DNA of 64,000 nt from Tubiluchus corallicola (lineage: Eukaryota > Priapulida > Priapulimorpha > Priapulimorphida > Tubiluchidae): positions 47,501 to 111,500 of the forward strand of contig JAQGDQ010000571.1 in NCBI GenBank assembly GCA_030141605.1, in the 5' to 3' direction. Made by a program: the position numbers and the translations under genes. Below are positions 33,895 to 44,612 of this stretch, in pieces. Below the pieces are notes generated by a model. It was not told the DNA's origin, searched no databases, and worked only from the letters and a program-made list of their open reading frames with translations. Position 1 is the stretch's first letter; each line of letters opens with the position of its first letter.

Positions 33895-34608
33895 CGTTTG
33901 CCTTTTATGCTTGCAACTAAAAGCAAATGCAAATAGAAATTAATTAAAACCTTTAGATGGCAAGGTATTAATTAACATGTCTATTTAACTGTTGTAGGTC
34001 ACGCTGTAACACTGCCCAATCAGCGTGTAAGTTATTTCGTACCCCTGCAGAGCTTGATTAACGCAGGAACGATCGGGACATTTAGCTACATCTGCTTCTA
34101 ATACTGTTATGAAAAATGCTCAACTTTTCATTAGTTAGCGGGAGAAATATTAGCCTGGTTCTAGATTTTGTTATTGTCAAGTGAAATTGCAAGTGGATTA
34201 GTGGAAATATATAGTCTAGTTTCGTTATAGGAAGAAATGCACAACGCTTACGTTTATGGGTTGCTGATTAAACCATTTTACAGTCAAGAAAATACGCAGT
34301 TTAGTTTTGTTTTTTTCCGTTGGAAGTTAGAAAAAAAACAACGATTTCATTAACTTTAGATAAGGACAAAACAAAATGTTTTCTTTTCTGGCCAGTTTTT
34401 ATAAACCTCAATGAGATCTTCACAGTCAAAATTAATTCAAATGATTTGTGTGACATCAATTTATTGTTAACCTTCTCGTTACAAATGAATGTCAAACGGC
34501 ATTTTCAAGTGTTTTCTTTCCATTTTATAGTTGCAACTAAAGCAATTGCAAATAGTTATAAATAGAAACGATTGCATAGGTAGGTATTAAATAACACGTA
34601 CCCACGTA
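33895..34608. repeat. Diverged direct duplication upstream of the VWC gene
   Basis: 33895-33990 and 34511-34608 share TTGCAACTAAA, TGCAAATAG and AGGTATTAA with the same order and spacing, about 615 bp apart. The second copy ends 50 bp before the start codon at 34658. Confidence 0.45.
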
Positions 34609-34657
34609 CGATAGGATTGCAACAAATTCTGTTCATATATGGGAAGAGCTTTTCATC

Positions 34658-34940
34658 ATGATTTTCATCAGACAGAGCAGAAGCTTTGTGATCTTGACTT
34701 GGGTTTGCTTTATCCAGCTGTACTTAATTGTTCCCATAAGTGGAATGTGCTTCTTTTACGGCAACACGTATGAAGACGGAGACAAAATGCCTGATCCGAA
34801 TCCGTGTAATGACTGTTTTTGTGACGTCTTCCTTAAGAAGTGTGAGAAAGTGGTGTGTACAGCACCCTCTATTATTCTTGATGCATGTGAACTGAAGACA
34901 GAGCCAGGGGATTGTTGTCCAACTAGTTATGTCTGTCCAA
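34658..34940 (+). CDS. VWC gene exon 1 (signal peptide + VWC)
   Basis: The ATG at 34658 opens directly into a signal peptide, and the donor GTAAGC follows ..TGTCCAA in phase 1. It encodes MIFIRQSRSFVILTWVC... and VWC cysteines at about 31, 50, 53, 55, 62, 67, 77, 86, 87 and 93. Translation past the donor (SKLVYYAQ) loses the domain. Confidence 0.85.
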
Positions 34941-37900
34941 GTAAGCTTGTGTATTATGCACAATTATTGATTAGTAATTATAGGATATTTAAGTCATAAG
35001 TCATTTATTTCACATTACACATTTACAATAGTTTCATGTACAAAATCTAGTGAAAGGGCCTACAATGAAAGTAATACAAATAAGAAATACTCCACAGGAA
35101 AAGCCTCAAACACTGTTCACCTATATACGAATGTAAATGTGTAGCGGGCAATCAAAAAGCAGGGCTTGTTAGATTGTTCCACACAGTGAAAGAAAAAAAA
35201 GTAATGAAAACAAGCTGAAAATTTAAAGTGAATCGTACGATAAAAAACATTAGTGCTTAAAATGGAATGATGTAATGAATGAAGCTCATAATATGAGATG
35301 ATATAAAAGATAGAAAGACTATTATTTGTTAATTCTTTTTCTTTGTTATTTGTTATTTTTTTTTGATGCTTGTAATGCCTACGCTCAAACCAAAGTTGCG
35401 TTTTCATATCTATGTTAGTTTATTCTGCAAAAAATACAAATTTTCTGTAGTCTACAATTACTACCTCTACAAAACTACTGAAATAAGTGCTAGAAAAATA
35501 AGTGCAACAGATTACTGCGTTAGACTATAAAGCTAAAATGTATACATACATTCTTGGTCCAATATTGAGTCGAGAAAAAGCCAGAATGTTAGTAAAAGGT
35601 AGCAGTATAATTACAAGTCAAATGTTAAATGTAACAGTGACGTGTGTACATAACAAGTTCCATCTATACAATGTCAGAGTAGAAAAAAGTAGTCTAGCTT
35701 GTTGAACAACAGTCTAATATATTGTGGCTTCTAATGCATATATTACCTTGGGAAGGGGTAATGGACCAAAACATTTGTACCTGTAACAATGCTATTATAG
35801 GAAGACCGGACGATTGTTTAGACTCAATCTCATTTTATTTTACTGTCCAAAATATACATTTCTTGCCTATAAGGTTAGCAATTGTTTCTTATATTTGAAT
35901 AATTAGCTTAGAAACTTAATTAACAGCAACCAAACACAGCTATTGCTTACGTCAGAAACTAATCCCAGTTTGAAGCAATGACAGGCATCTTACATTGCGC
36001 GTCAAGCACGTTTGCCCAAATGTTACTGTTTAAACGCGTGATGTCACGAAAATTGGTTCTATGTCATATGACGTCAGAACCTAACACTGCAGTCATGGTT
36101 ATCACGGTGCCGCCTTCTATTTTCCCGCCACGTGAATGTGAAAAAAAGGCGCCGTTGCCAATCTTAGTGCATTCGCTGAGCCGCGCGTAACTTTGAAAGT
36201 TTAACAAAATTTGAGTATCCGAGGTAATAATTATTTAATCTAAGCTTTGATTTAAAATAAGCTATTGTAGTTTTTAATATTTTAGAGCATTCTCTATTCT
36301 GAACTATGTTTACACAATTATCCGGTTTTCCTTTACGACAGCATCAGACGTTTCAATGATCCAATCTTATTTAGCTCATCTGTTGTTCCAGTATTGCGTT
36401 ATTTATGTATAGATTATAAATAACCACGGCCAAATCACGTTGAAAACACCGGCTCTCGTCTGATCACCGAAGTTAAGCAACGTAAAGCCTGGTTAGTACT
36501 TGAATGGGTGACCGTCTAGGAATACCAGGTACTGTAGGCTTGCGGGATGCCCACGCTGTATCTCGACACTAGGCGGAGGAACTGCACAAGCAGCCAACGG
36601 CTAGAGGGCGGAGGAGGTCGAGTGACCTCCAAATCAGCATTGAAGCTATCAGTATCCATAATCACAGTAGTGGCAAAACAGTGGTGTTATCTTAATCAAG
36701 TTATCTTAATTTTACATACTATTAACAAATAATAGTCTTTCTATCTTTTATATCATCTCATATATGAGCTTCATTCATTACATCATACCATTTTAAGCAC
36801 GTTTTTTATTATACGATTCAGTTTAAATTTTCAGATTATTTCCATTACTTTTTTTTCTTTCACTGTGTGGGACACTCTAACAAGCCCTGCTTTTTGATTG
36901 CCTGCAACACATTTACATTTGTATATAGGTTTGAACAGTGTGTGAGGCTTTTCTTGTGCAGAAACAATAAAAGCTTATTTGTATTATGTTCATTGTAGGC
37001 CCTTTCACTAGATACAGTACATGAAACTATTGTTAATGTGTAAAGTGAAATAAATGACTTATGACATTATTGTAAGATCATAGATTAATTTATTTTCATA
37101 ATTACTGTTAACTGATCAAGAATAATGTTTCTGATATTTTAAAAATTTATTTTAAGGTTTGACTTTTTGTGAGATTGGGACGAAACTTGTTACAATATCA
37201 AAACATCAAATATCTCATCTGATCTTTTCACCACACTATGCAAAATTGCACAAAAATTCTGAAGCATTAAGAGGCTTGCTGAGCATCAGAATTCATAATC
37301 TTGATGAAACATTGTAATGCGACGAACATAGAAACAGTTCTGAGAAAGAAAGAAATATAAGAACAGTAAAGGAAAACTGTGTTAAATAATAATAATGATT
37401 TTAGAAGCCTAGTTAGGTGAGGCGTCACGTGACCAGCTGATGTTCGACCGGCTGACTCAGAAGTAAAGATTGATGATGTAATGCGCAGAAGCTCACGGCG
37501 CATTAGGTAGTTAGACAAAAGTGTTTTGAGGCCCGCACCTCGGGGGAGATTAGGAACTGACTTGAAGACGGAGGGCTGGCATTATGATCCTCTTATATTT
37601 ACCGTGTTGTGTTTAATATTTAATAAATGTTTTGTTTACTAAATAAAGTCTTGATAGTTTGCCATGCCCATCGTGGCTACCTCACACGCCACACAATAAA
37701 CAACAATAATCAGCAAGCATCAATCTTCATTAACCACAAGAATAAATAGACTTAAATCAAATTATTTTACTGAACTAGTAAGCTAAAAATTGATTCGTAT
37801 CTGCAAATTTTGGTATAACTAAAATATTAGGAATAGAAATATAAACAATAACTTCTCGTAAACTGTACATTGAAACGGGTCGTTACCACAAATATAAAAA

Positions 37901-39333
37901 ATCTTAGAATTCGTCCTAACAACCTAAAAAATTTATAAAAGACGAGAATCAAATACGTCAATTTTGCGTAAAGTCGGAAGTAAACGATGAACTTCATACT
38001 TTGTTTGACGATTTGGGATCGATTTATCTAAAAAATTGAACCAGTTGATACCTATTTTGCTAGATACTAAATTTGTAATGAGTCAGAATGAGATAGATGT
38101 TCTTAAGATTATAATCAAATTTGTATATAATGCAACTGAATTACGTGAAAGTTCCACGCTCGTGCCTCTGATATGAAAATATTGATACGGAGGCACCTGT
38201 GTCGAGTCAGGTGTAGGGCCCTCTACACGCCCTGCTTGCACGTCAGCAGCGACTCACCCCTTTCTTGTAGGTCCAGACGTCTTGTTTGGGCCTACACGTG
38301 GTGTGAGAAGCCAGCTGACCTGGAATGCCAGCATAAAAGCGTGTAGAGGTCACTACAGCCGGGGATTTCTGACACAGGTGCTCCTCGGGTGTAGGGCTGC
38401 TACTGCGTTAGTTAGTTGGTTTTTTTGTGCACGTGTATTTTTGTTACTTATTTTTATTAGTGCTGTTAATAAACTCCGTACAGAGCAGTTTTTGTGTATT
38501 TTGTTTTATGAGAGTTAGATGACACGCTATAACAGGTATAAGGTACTTGTTTACAGACATTAATTTAGCTAATTAACATAACATTTGTAATTAACATTAA
38601 CATTTGTAATATAAGTATCGGTTACAGAACGATTATAAAAATGGCACTTCATGATGCGAAATATCAGGACCGCCATGCCATCTTGGAGTTCGACCCCTGG
38701 GCCGAATTCAGTCCAATATTGTAAATAGATATTAAAAAAACGAATACTTTTTTAGCATTAACGTATCTGTACTGTAGTAATGGTATTTTTTATAATAATG
38801 TCACTGTATTTTGTTACATTCTAACTTTATAACTTCTTAAAGAGAAACTTTATTGCACAGACCGAAAAAAATTGCATAAAAAAGTGACAATATTACAAAA
38901 CATACCATCACTACAGCACGGATAACAGTGTCTCTAATTATGAAATGTTAATTTAGGTGCATCCAATTGTTCAAAAGACAGATACGTTAGTGCTGAAAAG
39001 TATTCGTTTTTTAATAAGTTAGAATGTAACAAAATACAGTGACGCTTAAATGTGTTTCAGAAAAAAGATGTAAGATGGATGAATTTGACTGCTTTACTTC
39101 GCGTTCGTCTAAATTCAGTTGTATTCCCTACTACACCGTGTGTGACTGGATTCCAGACTGTGTCAATGAATACGATGAATTTTACTGTGGTAAGTGTTAA
39201 ACGAAAGTCGCGCCATTTATCACGTTGGTTAGCTTACTGTTACCACTTAAATTTAGAAATATCTAACAAAGAAATTTTCGAAAACTGTCTTTAAAACATA
39301 ATGTTTATATGTAAACATAATGCTAATACATAA

Positions 39334-39403
<70 letters not shown>

Positions 39404-39411
39404 GTGCGTGC

Positions 39412-39450
<39 letters not shown>

Positions 39451-42400
39451 TGTACTTATAATTAAGTTAAAGAAAGACCGGACAATTGTTTAGACTCAAT
39501 CTCATTTTAATTTACTGTCCAAAATATACATTCTATTGCCTAAAAAGTTAACAATTGTTCCTTATAATTGAATAATTAGCTTAGAAAGTTAATTAACGGC
39601 AACCGAACGCATCTATTGCTTACACCAGAAACTAACCACAGCTTGGGCAATGCCAGGCGTCTTCCCTTGCGCGTCAAGCACACTAGCATAGGTAGTACGG
39701 TACTGTTTACACGTATGATGGTACGAAAAATGGGCTCTACATCATATGACGTCAGAAACTAACACTGCAGTTCATGATCATGCTTATCACGATACCGCCT
39801 TCTATTTGTCAGTCAATAGTCCGGTTTTCCTTTAAACCTTCTGCATTTAAAGGCGCATTTATGTGTGTATTTTATAATAAAAGATTAAACCTAATCACCA
39901 TAATCTTCATCAGCATTCAGTCGACGAGTTACGCCATCGGCGGAAGAACTGGCACCCAAAATGGGAGCACCCAAGCACGAAATTATCGGGACTATAAAGT
40001 GGTTTAAATAGTTACACGAGCCACTTATCGCATTTCCATTACTAGATCCTTCTAACATTTTTCGTGGACATTGAAATATGCCCAACTTCCCAGAATTCTT
40101 GGTCTTTCCATTAACTTGGAAAGCGTCTTGATTTCCATATTTCAAGAAAAATTATGTTAATGTGCTGCCGTTGTATAGGTTTTACATGTCAAATGTAGAC
40201 CTACGTTAACTCAAATGTAGATTTAGGTAGTTCAAATGTGTTAACAATGGTTTTCAACAAATCTTAAGCGTTTTTGGTAAGTCAAATATAGACACATGTC
40301 AAGTCAAATGTCATATGTCTACATTTGACTTACCCAAGTCACATTTGAGTTACTAAAACACATTCGAAGTTCGTACGTCTACATTTGACTTACCTAAGTC
40401 ACATTTGAACTTTCCTGTGTCTACATTTGACGTGTAAAACCTATAGTGCGAAATACCTGCGTCCATTTTTACTAAAATTTAATTCAGCCGTCAACTTAAA
40501 AGTTTTTTGTTTTTCAGTCGATTCTGCAAGACCTATTTTCGAGACAACAACCGTAGCACCCACAACTACAACGCCAACAACAACCGTGACCACCGAAACG
40601 ACAACGACAACACAACCCACAACTACAACGCCAACAACAACCGTGACCACTGAAACGACAACGACAACAACACAACCCACAACTCCACCCACTGGTACTT
40701 GGAGTGAGTGGACAGATGTGGGCAAGTGTTCGGCATGTGGGTTTACTGGACGCATCACCAGAGAAAGAACGTGTAAACCGGAAGGGTCACTGTGTGGGTA
40801 CGTACAAGCAACGTTAAACATTAGTTAGTTTTTTCTTTGTTTTTCAATCGGCTGCTTTTAATTTTTATTGGAATAAGCCTTTTCACTGTTTCATTTTACC
40901 CACGTGCAGTTGCTGTAGGTCAAAGGTTAAGTGTACCACAGCAGTGCGTCTTAACTACAACCATCGTCACATGTGGGTAAAGCAAAGCCATCTGCCGCTT
41001 CAGTTCAGTACCTTCAGTTGTTTTACGTGGACTATACATAATTATGCATTAGTCTGTGCGTAGAGTGATTTACTAACAGAATCTCGCTCGGGAACAAGAA
41101 AAAATGAGCTAGGTAAGGTTCTAGCTAGCTGTTAAAACTGTTTTCTATTACGGTAGCATTGGCTATTGTCAAGACACTGCCAAGTGTACACAAATGCGTT
41201 GTCTAGTACACTCAACCTTTTAACTTTTCTTTTCACGATCATCATCAATCGCTGGGACTGTGAAAAGGCTTCTTATTTTGTGTGGTACAGGAAAAACTGT
41301 GCGACTGCAGAGAAAAACAGTACAATAATATTAGAAGCAAGTACTCTGCAAAGTTGGAATTTCACACTGTGATACTAAAATACTTTAGCTTTTTGCTGCG
41401 TAAGTTAAAGGTTTATAGTTTCAGTTGTTCTAAAATTATAACTGATAAATTCTGCATGCTAAAATATTAAATGCCTGAACAAAGAGAGCTAATCGACAAT
41501 TGAAAAATAGCTGTCTTGTCGTATTTAAAGCACTCAATACAATACAGCCAAATCACGTTGAAAATACCGGTTCTCGTCTGATCACCGAAGTAAAGCAACG
41601 TAGAGCCTGGTTAGTGCTTGGATGGGTGACCGCCTAGGAATACCAGGTGCTGTAGGCTTGCGGGATGCCCATGCTGTACCTCGACACTAGGCGGAGGAGC
41701 TGCACAAGCAGCCAACGGCTAGAGGGCGGAGGAGGTCAAGTGACCCAACGGCCATGCGTAAATGAGTAAACCTTCCAAATCAGGAGTTGGAGCCCCGAAG
41801 GCGGACCAGTGCAGCATGCTCACTGACTCCTGCAGCCAACCTGGTGCCAAACGTATCGCTCCGCTTTCCTTTGGACTACACCAGCGAGGAAGAGACGGGG
41901 TTCCTTTTGTCTGGGCAACTCAGGATCTCCATACACCTCGCCCCGGCGTGCGCCCTGGAGACGTTCAAGGATCGCACTGCTCAGCCACAATCGACGCTGC
42001 AGCTCCATGAATGTGATCAATAAATGACTCTCTTGGCGCACACTTCATTGTCTTTCGAGACAGAAGGATGCCAACCAGCCAACAAGACAGCAAAACAATA
42101 AAGAAATCAACCAGTTTTCATCATGGTCTTCACAGCAGAAAATAAGGCACTGACAAAACTCTGTCATCAAGGAAAGCTGGGACTTAACCTTCTGGATTAC
42201 GGGGTCGAGAATTCTCTTAAACAGAAAGTGGACAATGGCCGCACAGAGTCGTTTAATGCAGAGGCGCTAAAACAAAAATTTTTGAGTACTGTAGTCTGCG
42301 GCAGAGAAGTGACTTCTTGAAAAAGTGAGAAACCATTGTTTCCTTGGTAAATATCGTGATCAAAAGTTCAGCACACTTTTTTGCGCCTCCCGATATACTG

Positions 42401-42952
42401 TAGGTAATTATACCAAATTGTAGTAAAACGTGTGCCTAGCACCACTGTAGGTGCATTTCATACAGCGCTGTATAATGAATTGTGATTTATTGGTGAAAAC
42501 AAATTCTTAAAATGAGAAATTACTTGACAGCACCGACTTAAGCAAAGACAATATGGTTGTTTAATCCAGTACAATCATCTGCAACGTTTTAACGTTGAAA
42601 AAGTTGAAACGTTGGATGCGATTTTGTTCGAACAAATCTGCTAAGTGTGCAGTCTTTGCTTAAGTGGGTACTGTCATTCATTTTTTATTTTATTAAAATT
42701 TTGTTTTTTAACGTATTTTTACTTATAATTTAACCATGCTTATAACGGTACCGCCTTCTATTTGTCGGCCAATCGTCCGGTTTTCCTTTAAACTTCCTGC
42801 ATCTATATGCTTCATGCACTTATCACGTTGGGTTTAGCTTACTGTTACCACTTAAATTTAGAAATATCTAACAAAGAAATTTTCGAAAACTGTCTTTAAA
42901 ACATAATGTTTATATGTAAACATAATGTTAATGCATGTGTGTGTTAAACACA

Positions 42953-42989
<37 letters not shown>

Positions 42990-43265
42990 TGCGTGCGTGC
43001 GTGCGTGTGTGGCTGTATAATATGTCCTATATATATATATATAGAGAGAGAGAGAGGGGGAGAGAGAATATATTATAATAATGAATTGTAGAACCTGAAT
43101 TATCCAAACCTAAAATAAATTGTTTAAATTAATAACTGCTGTCTGGTAAATTAATTTTTATTGTTTTCTAGGCCGGATCGTTTAGAAACAGAGACGACAG
43201 ATACAACATGCTTCGTGCCTTGTTACAGAAGAGGAATGAAACTTATACACTTAGGGTTGGGTTAG
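34658..43265 (+). CDS. Secreted VWC-LDLa-mucin linker-TSP1 protein (four exons, 261 aa)
   Basis: Joined exons 34658-34940, 39061-39189, 40518-40797 and 43172-43265 keep frame (786 nt). Residues 1-29 form a signal peptide (hydrophobic core VILTWVCFIQLYLIV). Residues 31-94 are a VWC domain with the CNDCFC, KVVC, CCP and YVCP cysteine pattern. Residues 98-137 are an LDLa module with six Cys and CDWIPDCVNEYDEFYC, including Ca-binding acidic positions. About 146-197 is a Thr/Pro-rich, probably O-glycosylated linker made of a duplicated unit. About 199-255 is a TSP1 domain (WSEWTDVGKCSACG, R.RTC, LCGGPD, CFVPC). There is no membrane segment, so it is probably an extracellular matrix or adhesive protein; partners unknown. 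The TAG stop lies inside a TTAGGG-like tract, so the 3' end deserves care. I do not recognise a named orthologue. Confidence 0.8.
34993..35325 (-). repeat. R3 repeat, copy 2 (antisense)
   Basis: Starts ATAAGTCATTTATTTCACAT and carries ATCTAGTGAAAGGGCCTACA and AATCAAAAAGCAGGGCTTGT, the reverse complements of R3 copy 1. It begins 52 bp after the VWC gene exon 1 donor. Confidence 0.82.
35800..36335 (+). mobile_element. MITE-B copy 1
   Basis: Ends GGAAGACCGGACGATTGT and CAATTATCCGGTTTTCCTTT are inverted repeats. The body carries TGACGTCAGAACCTAACACT and GTTATCACGGTGCCGCCTTC. It shares this order with 39466-39836 and, inverted, 58960-59423. Confidence 0.82.
36425..36640 (+). mobile_element. 5S-derived SINE, copy 1 (internally deleted)
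   Basis: The head of about 120 bp closely resembles animal 5S rRNA (CACGTTGAAAACACCGG; TCTGATCACCGAAGTTAAGC; GGGTGACCG; CCAGGTACTGTAGGCTT). The junction body GCGGGATGCCCACGCTGTAT follows. Compared with copies 2 and 3 it lacks the segment after GTGACC and stops near 36640. Confidence 0.9.
36728..37066 (+). repeat. R3 repeat, copy 3
   Basis: Same block order as 8820-9137, ending AATAAATGACTTATG. It directly follows the truncated SINE. Confidence 0.83.
37379..37700 (+). other. Possible solo-LTR-like segment
   Basis: A GC-richer block with a TATATTT motif near 37596, AATAAAGTCTTGATAG near 37640 and a CACACGCCACACA end. Promoter/poly(A)-signal order is LTR-like, but no target-site duplication is seen. 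Confidence 0.25.
37925..38168 (+). pseudogene. LINE ORF2 C-terminal relic
   Basis: Broken frames read QIRQFCVKSEVNDELHTLF and later LSKKLNQLIPILLDTKFV, IKFVYNATELRESSTLVPL-stop. The C....ND-ELH..F block resembles the C-terminal Cys/His segment of LINE proteins and the fragment at 57810. Confidence 0.5.
38170..38530. other. Unclassified GC-richer segment
   Basis: Contains GGTGTAGGGCCCTCTACACG (near-palindrome), a CATAAAAGCG TATA-like motif near 38331 and AATAAACTCC near 38467. It may be another LTR-like sequence. No domain is seen in the 78-codon frame. Confidence 0.25.
39061..39189 (+). CDS. VWC gene exon 2 (LDLa domain)
   Basis: Acceptor GTGTTTCAG, donor GTAAGT, phase 1 in, 1 out. It encodes KRCKMDEFDCFTSRSSKFSC and CDWIPDCVNEYDEFYC. 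One exon equals one LDLa module with symmetrical 1-1 phases, the classic arrangement for exon shuffling. The correct frame has no ATG start and is hidden behind another frame. Confidence 0.85.
39210..39335. repeat. Duplicated intronic segment, copy 1
   Basis: From TTATCACGTTGG to ACATAATGCTAATACATA it is almost identical to 42820-42940, e.g. TTAGCTTACTGTTACCACTT and GAAATTTTCGAAAACTGTCT. Both copies are followed by (TG)n/(TGCG)n runs, so this may be an element whose 3' end seeds the microsatellite. It follows VWC gene exon 2 directly. Confidence 0.88.
39345..39452. repeat. (TG)n then (TGCG)n microsatellite
   Basis: About 50 bp of TG followed by about 50 bp of TGCG; the alternating purine-pyrimidine sequence could adopt Z-DNA. 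Confidence 0.97.
39466..39836 (+). mobile_element. MITE-B copy 2
   Basis: Left end TTAAAGAAAGACCGGACAAT, right end TAGTCCGGTTTTCCTTTAAA. It is shorter than copy 1 because the part after TGCCGCCTTCTAT is missing. Confidence 0.87.
40174..40445. repeat. Foldback-type repeat FB, copy B
   Basis: Ends TATAGGTTTTACATGTCAAA and ACGTGTAAAACCTATA are a near-perfect inverted pair. Both halves are chains of CAAATGTAGAC-type units. It ends 72 bp before the VWC gene exon 3 acceptor. Confidence 0.88.
40518..40797 (+). CDS. VWC gene exon 3 (Thr-rich linker and first part of TSP1)
   Basis: Acceptor TTTTTCAG, donor GTACGT, phase 1 in, 2 out. It encodes VDSARPIFETTTVAP, a linker in which about 60 bp is repeated twice (40560-40618 and 40619-40680), then GTWSEWTDVGKCSACGFTG up to SLCG. 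Confidence 0.85.
41546..42092 (+). mobile_element. 5S-derived SINE, copy 2 (full length)
   Basis: The 5S-like head (41546-41664) keeps the internal GATGGGTGACCGCC box. The body continues with TGCTGTACCTCGACACTAGG, GGTGCCAAACGTATCGCTCC, CTTTGGACTACACCAGCGAG, GGGCAACTCAGGATCTCCAT and the tail GACAGAAGGATGCCAACCAG. Frames inside it are not genes. Confidence 0.93.
42733..42796 (+). mobile_element. MITE-B right-end fragment
   Basis: TAACGGTACCGCCTTCTATT then CAATCGTCCGGTTTTCCTTT match the right end of MITE-B copy 2. Confidence 0.8.
42820..42940. repeat. Duplicated intronic segment, copy 2
   Basis: Near-identical to 39210-39335; followed by a (GT)n/(GCGT)n run at 42950-43012 and by AT and GA repeats to 43068. 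Confidence 0.88.
42950..43068. repeat. Compound microsatellite (GT, GCGT, TA, GA)
   Basis: (GT)n, then GCGTGCGTGC, then TATATATATA and AGAGAGAGAG runs in series. Confidence 0.95.
43172..43265 (+). CDS. VWC gene exon 4 (end of TSP1)
   Basis: Acceptor TTTTCTAG, phase 2 in: PDRLETETTDTTCFVPCYRR then GMKLIHLGLG and TAG (43263-43265). It supplies the last two TSP1 cysteines (C-x3-C), which strongly supports the join. The last five residues and the stop are encoded by the TTAGGG-like tract. Confidence 0.75.
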
Positions 43266-43372
43266 GGTCAGGATTAGGGTTAGGGTAGGGTTAGGGTTAG
43301 GATTAGGGTTAGGGTTGGGTTAGGGTCAGGATTAGGGTTAGGGTTGGGTTACGGTTAGTGTATTTAAATTGT
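43251..43372. repeat. Interstitial telomere-like (TTAGGG)n tract
   Basis: About 120 bp of TTAGGG with variants TTGGG and TCAGGA. It overlaps the last codons and the stop of the VWC/LDLa/TSP1 gene. Unique DNA continues on both sides, so this is not a chromosome end. Confidence 0.93.
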
Positions 43373-43707
43373 GTGGGGGAATTGTAAACTCCTTTCCAAG
43401 ATTTTCTGCTGTGCAACTTTATAGTACAGATTGCACCAGACAAGGCCAAAAGAAACCAAGTTTCTACAGTTAGATGTTTAAAACACTAATACAGGTTCTC
43501 ACAGGGAACTAATTGGAATTAATTTCCAGATTATACGAAGTGTTCTGCTCATGTGCGTGTGCAATAAGCAAAACAAAGTTCTTCATAGACTTTGACTTGT
43601 TAGTATGCGGTGGAATTCACATCAATTCAGTTCGGTTTTGTTTCATGTTTGTTCATCATTTTAGTGCAAAGGCTGTTAGTTTTCTTGTAAAATGGAACTG
43701 TCTATAA

Positions 43708-44078
43708 TATAGGTTTTACACATCAAATGTAGACACAGGAAAGTTCAAATGTGACTTAGGTAAGTCAAATGTAGACATAGGAATTTCGAATGTGTTTTGG
43801 TAACTCAAATGTGACTTAGGTAAGTCAAATGTAGACATAGGAATTTCGAATGTGTTTTGGTAACTCAAATGTGACTTAGGTAAGTCAAATGTAGACATAT
43901 GACATTGGACTTGACATGTATCTGCATTTGACTTACCAAAAACGCTTAAGATTTCTTGAAAACCATTGTTAACACATTTGAACTGCCTAAGTCTACATTT
44001 GAGTTACCAAGACACATTTGAACTACCTAAATCTACATTTGAGTTAACGTAGGTCTATATTTGACATGTGAAACCTAC
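43708..44078. repeat. Foldback-type repeat FB, copy C
   Basis: Ends TATAGGTTTTACACATCAAA and GACATGTGAAACCTACA. It contains two identical 60-bp units in tandem (about 43755-43874, landmark GGAATTTCGAATGTGTTTTG). Confidence 0.87.
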
Positions 44079-44344
44079 ATGATTATTAATAAAGCGTTTG
44101 TGTGTGGATGTATGTGACTTGATGGCTTCTTTTTAGGTTTTACTTTAAACACAATGGCTTCCTGCGGCACACGCCTCAGTTAAAGATGTTGTCAGCACGT
44201 CGCGAGGGTGCAAGGCTCAACAGCACTTTTGTGCAATGGGGTTCGAGCTTTGCAACTTGCAGAAAGGTATGACCCTTTTTTACAGTGAGTAGACAGCAAT
44301 TTAATGCAATTCTAAAAATTTGTAAGTTTCTAATATCGTTCCTT

Positions 44345-44612
44345 TCAACATCAAATCCTTTCAACACCAATTCCTTTCTACATCAAATCCTTTCAACATC
44401 AAATCCTTTCAACATCAAATCCTTTCTACATCAAATCCTTTCTACATCAAATCCTTTCAACATCAAATCCTTTCTACATCAAATCCTTTCAACATCAAAT
44501 CCTTTCAACACCAAATCCTTTCTACATCAAATCCTTTCAACATCAAATCCTTTCAACATCAAATCCTTTCAACATCAAATCCTTTCAACATCAAATCCTT
44601 TCTACATCAAAT
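44345..44612. repeat. 16-bp minisatellite, about 17 copies
   Basis: Unit TCCTTTCAACATCAAA alternating with TCCTTTCTACATCAAA. The inverted right arm holds only a single unit at the matching place (46531-46545), so the array grew from one unit. Confidence 0.95.

Noticed and set aside
36425-36544. Functional 5S rRNA gene
   Set aside because: All three 5S-like heads are fused to the same non-5S body and carry scattered substitutions, and one full copy has a TSD. They are SINE heads, not 5S genes.
40441-40821. 126-codon antisense Val-rich frame
   Set aside because: It is the complement of the Thr-rich linker exon (ACN codons read as GTN).
41762-42023. Overlapping + frames of about 80 codons
   Set aside because: They lie wholly within 5S-SINE copy 2 and recur in copies 3 and 4 because the SINE body is shared.
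43251-43372. Chromosome end
   Set aside because: Unique and repeated DNA, including a gene, continues on both sides; the tract is short and variant-rich.
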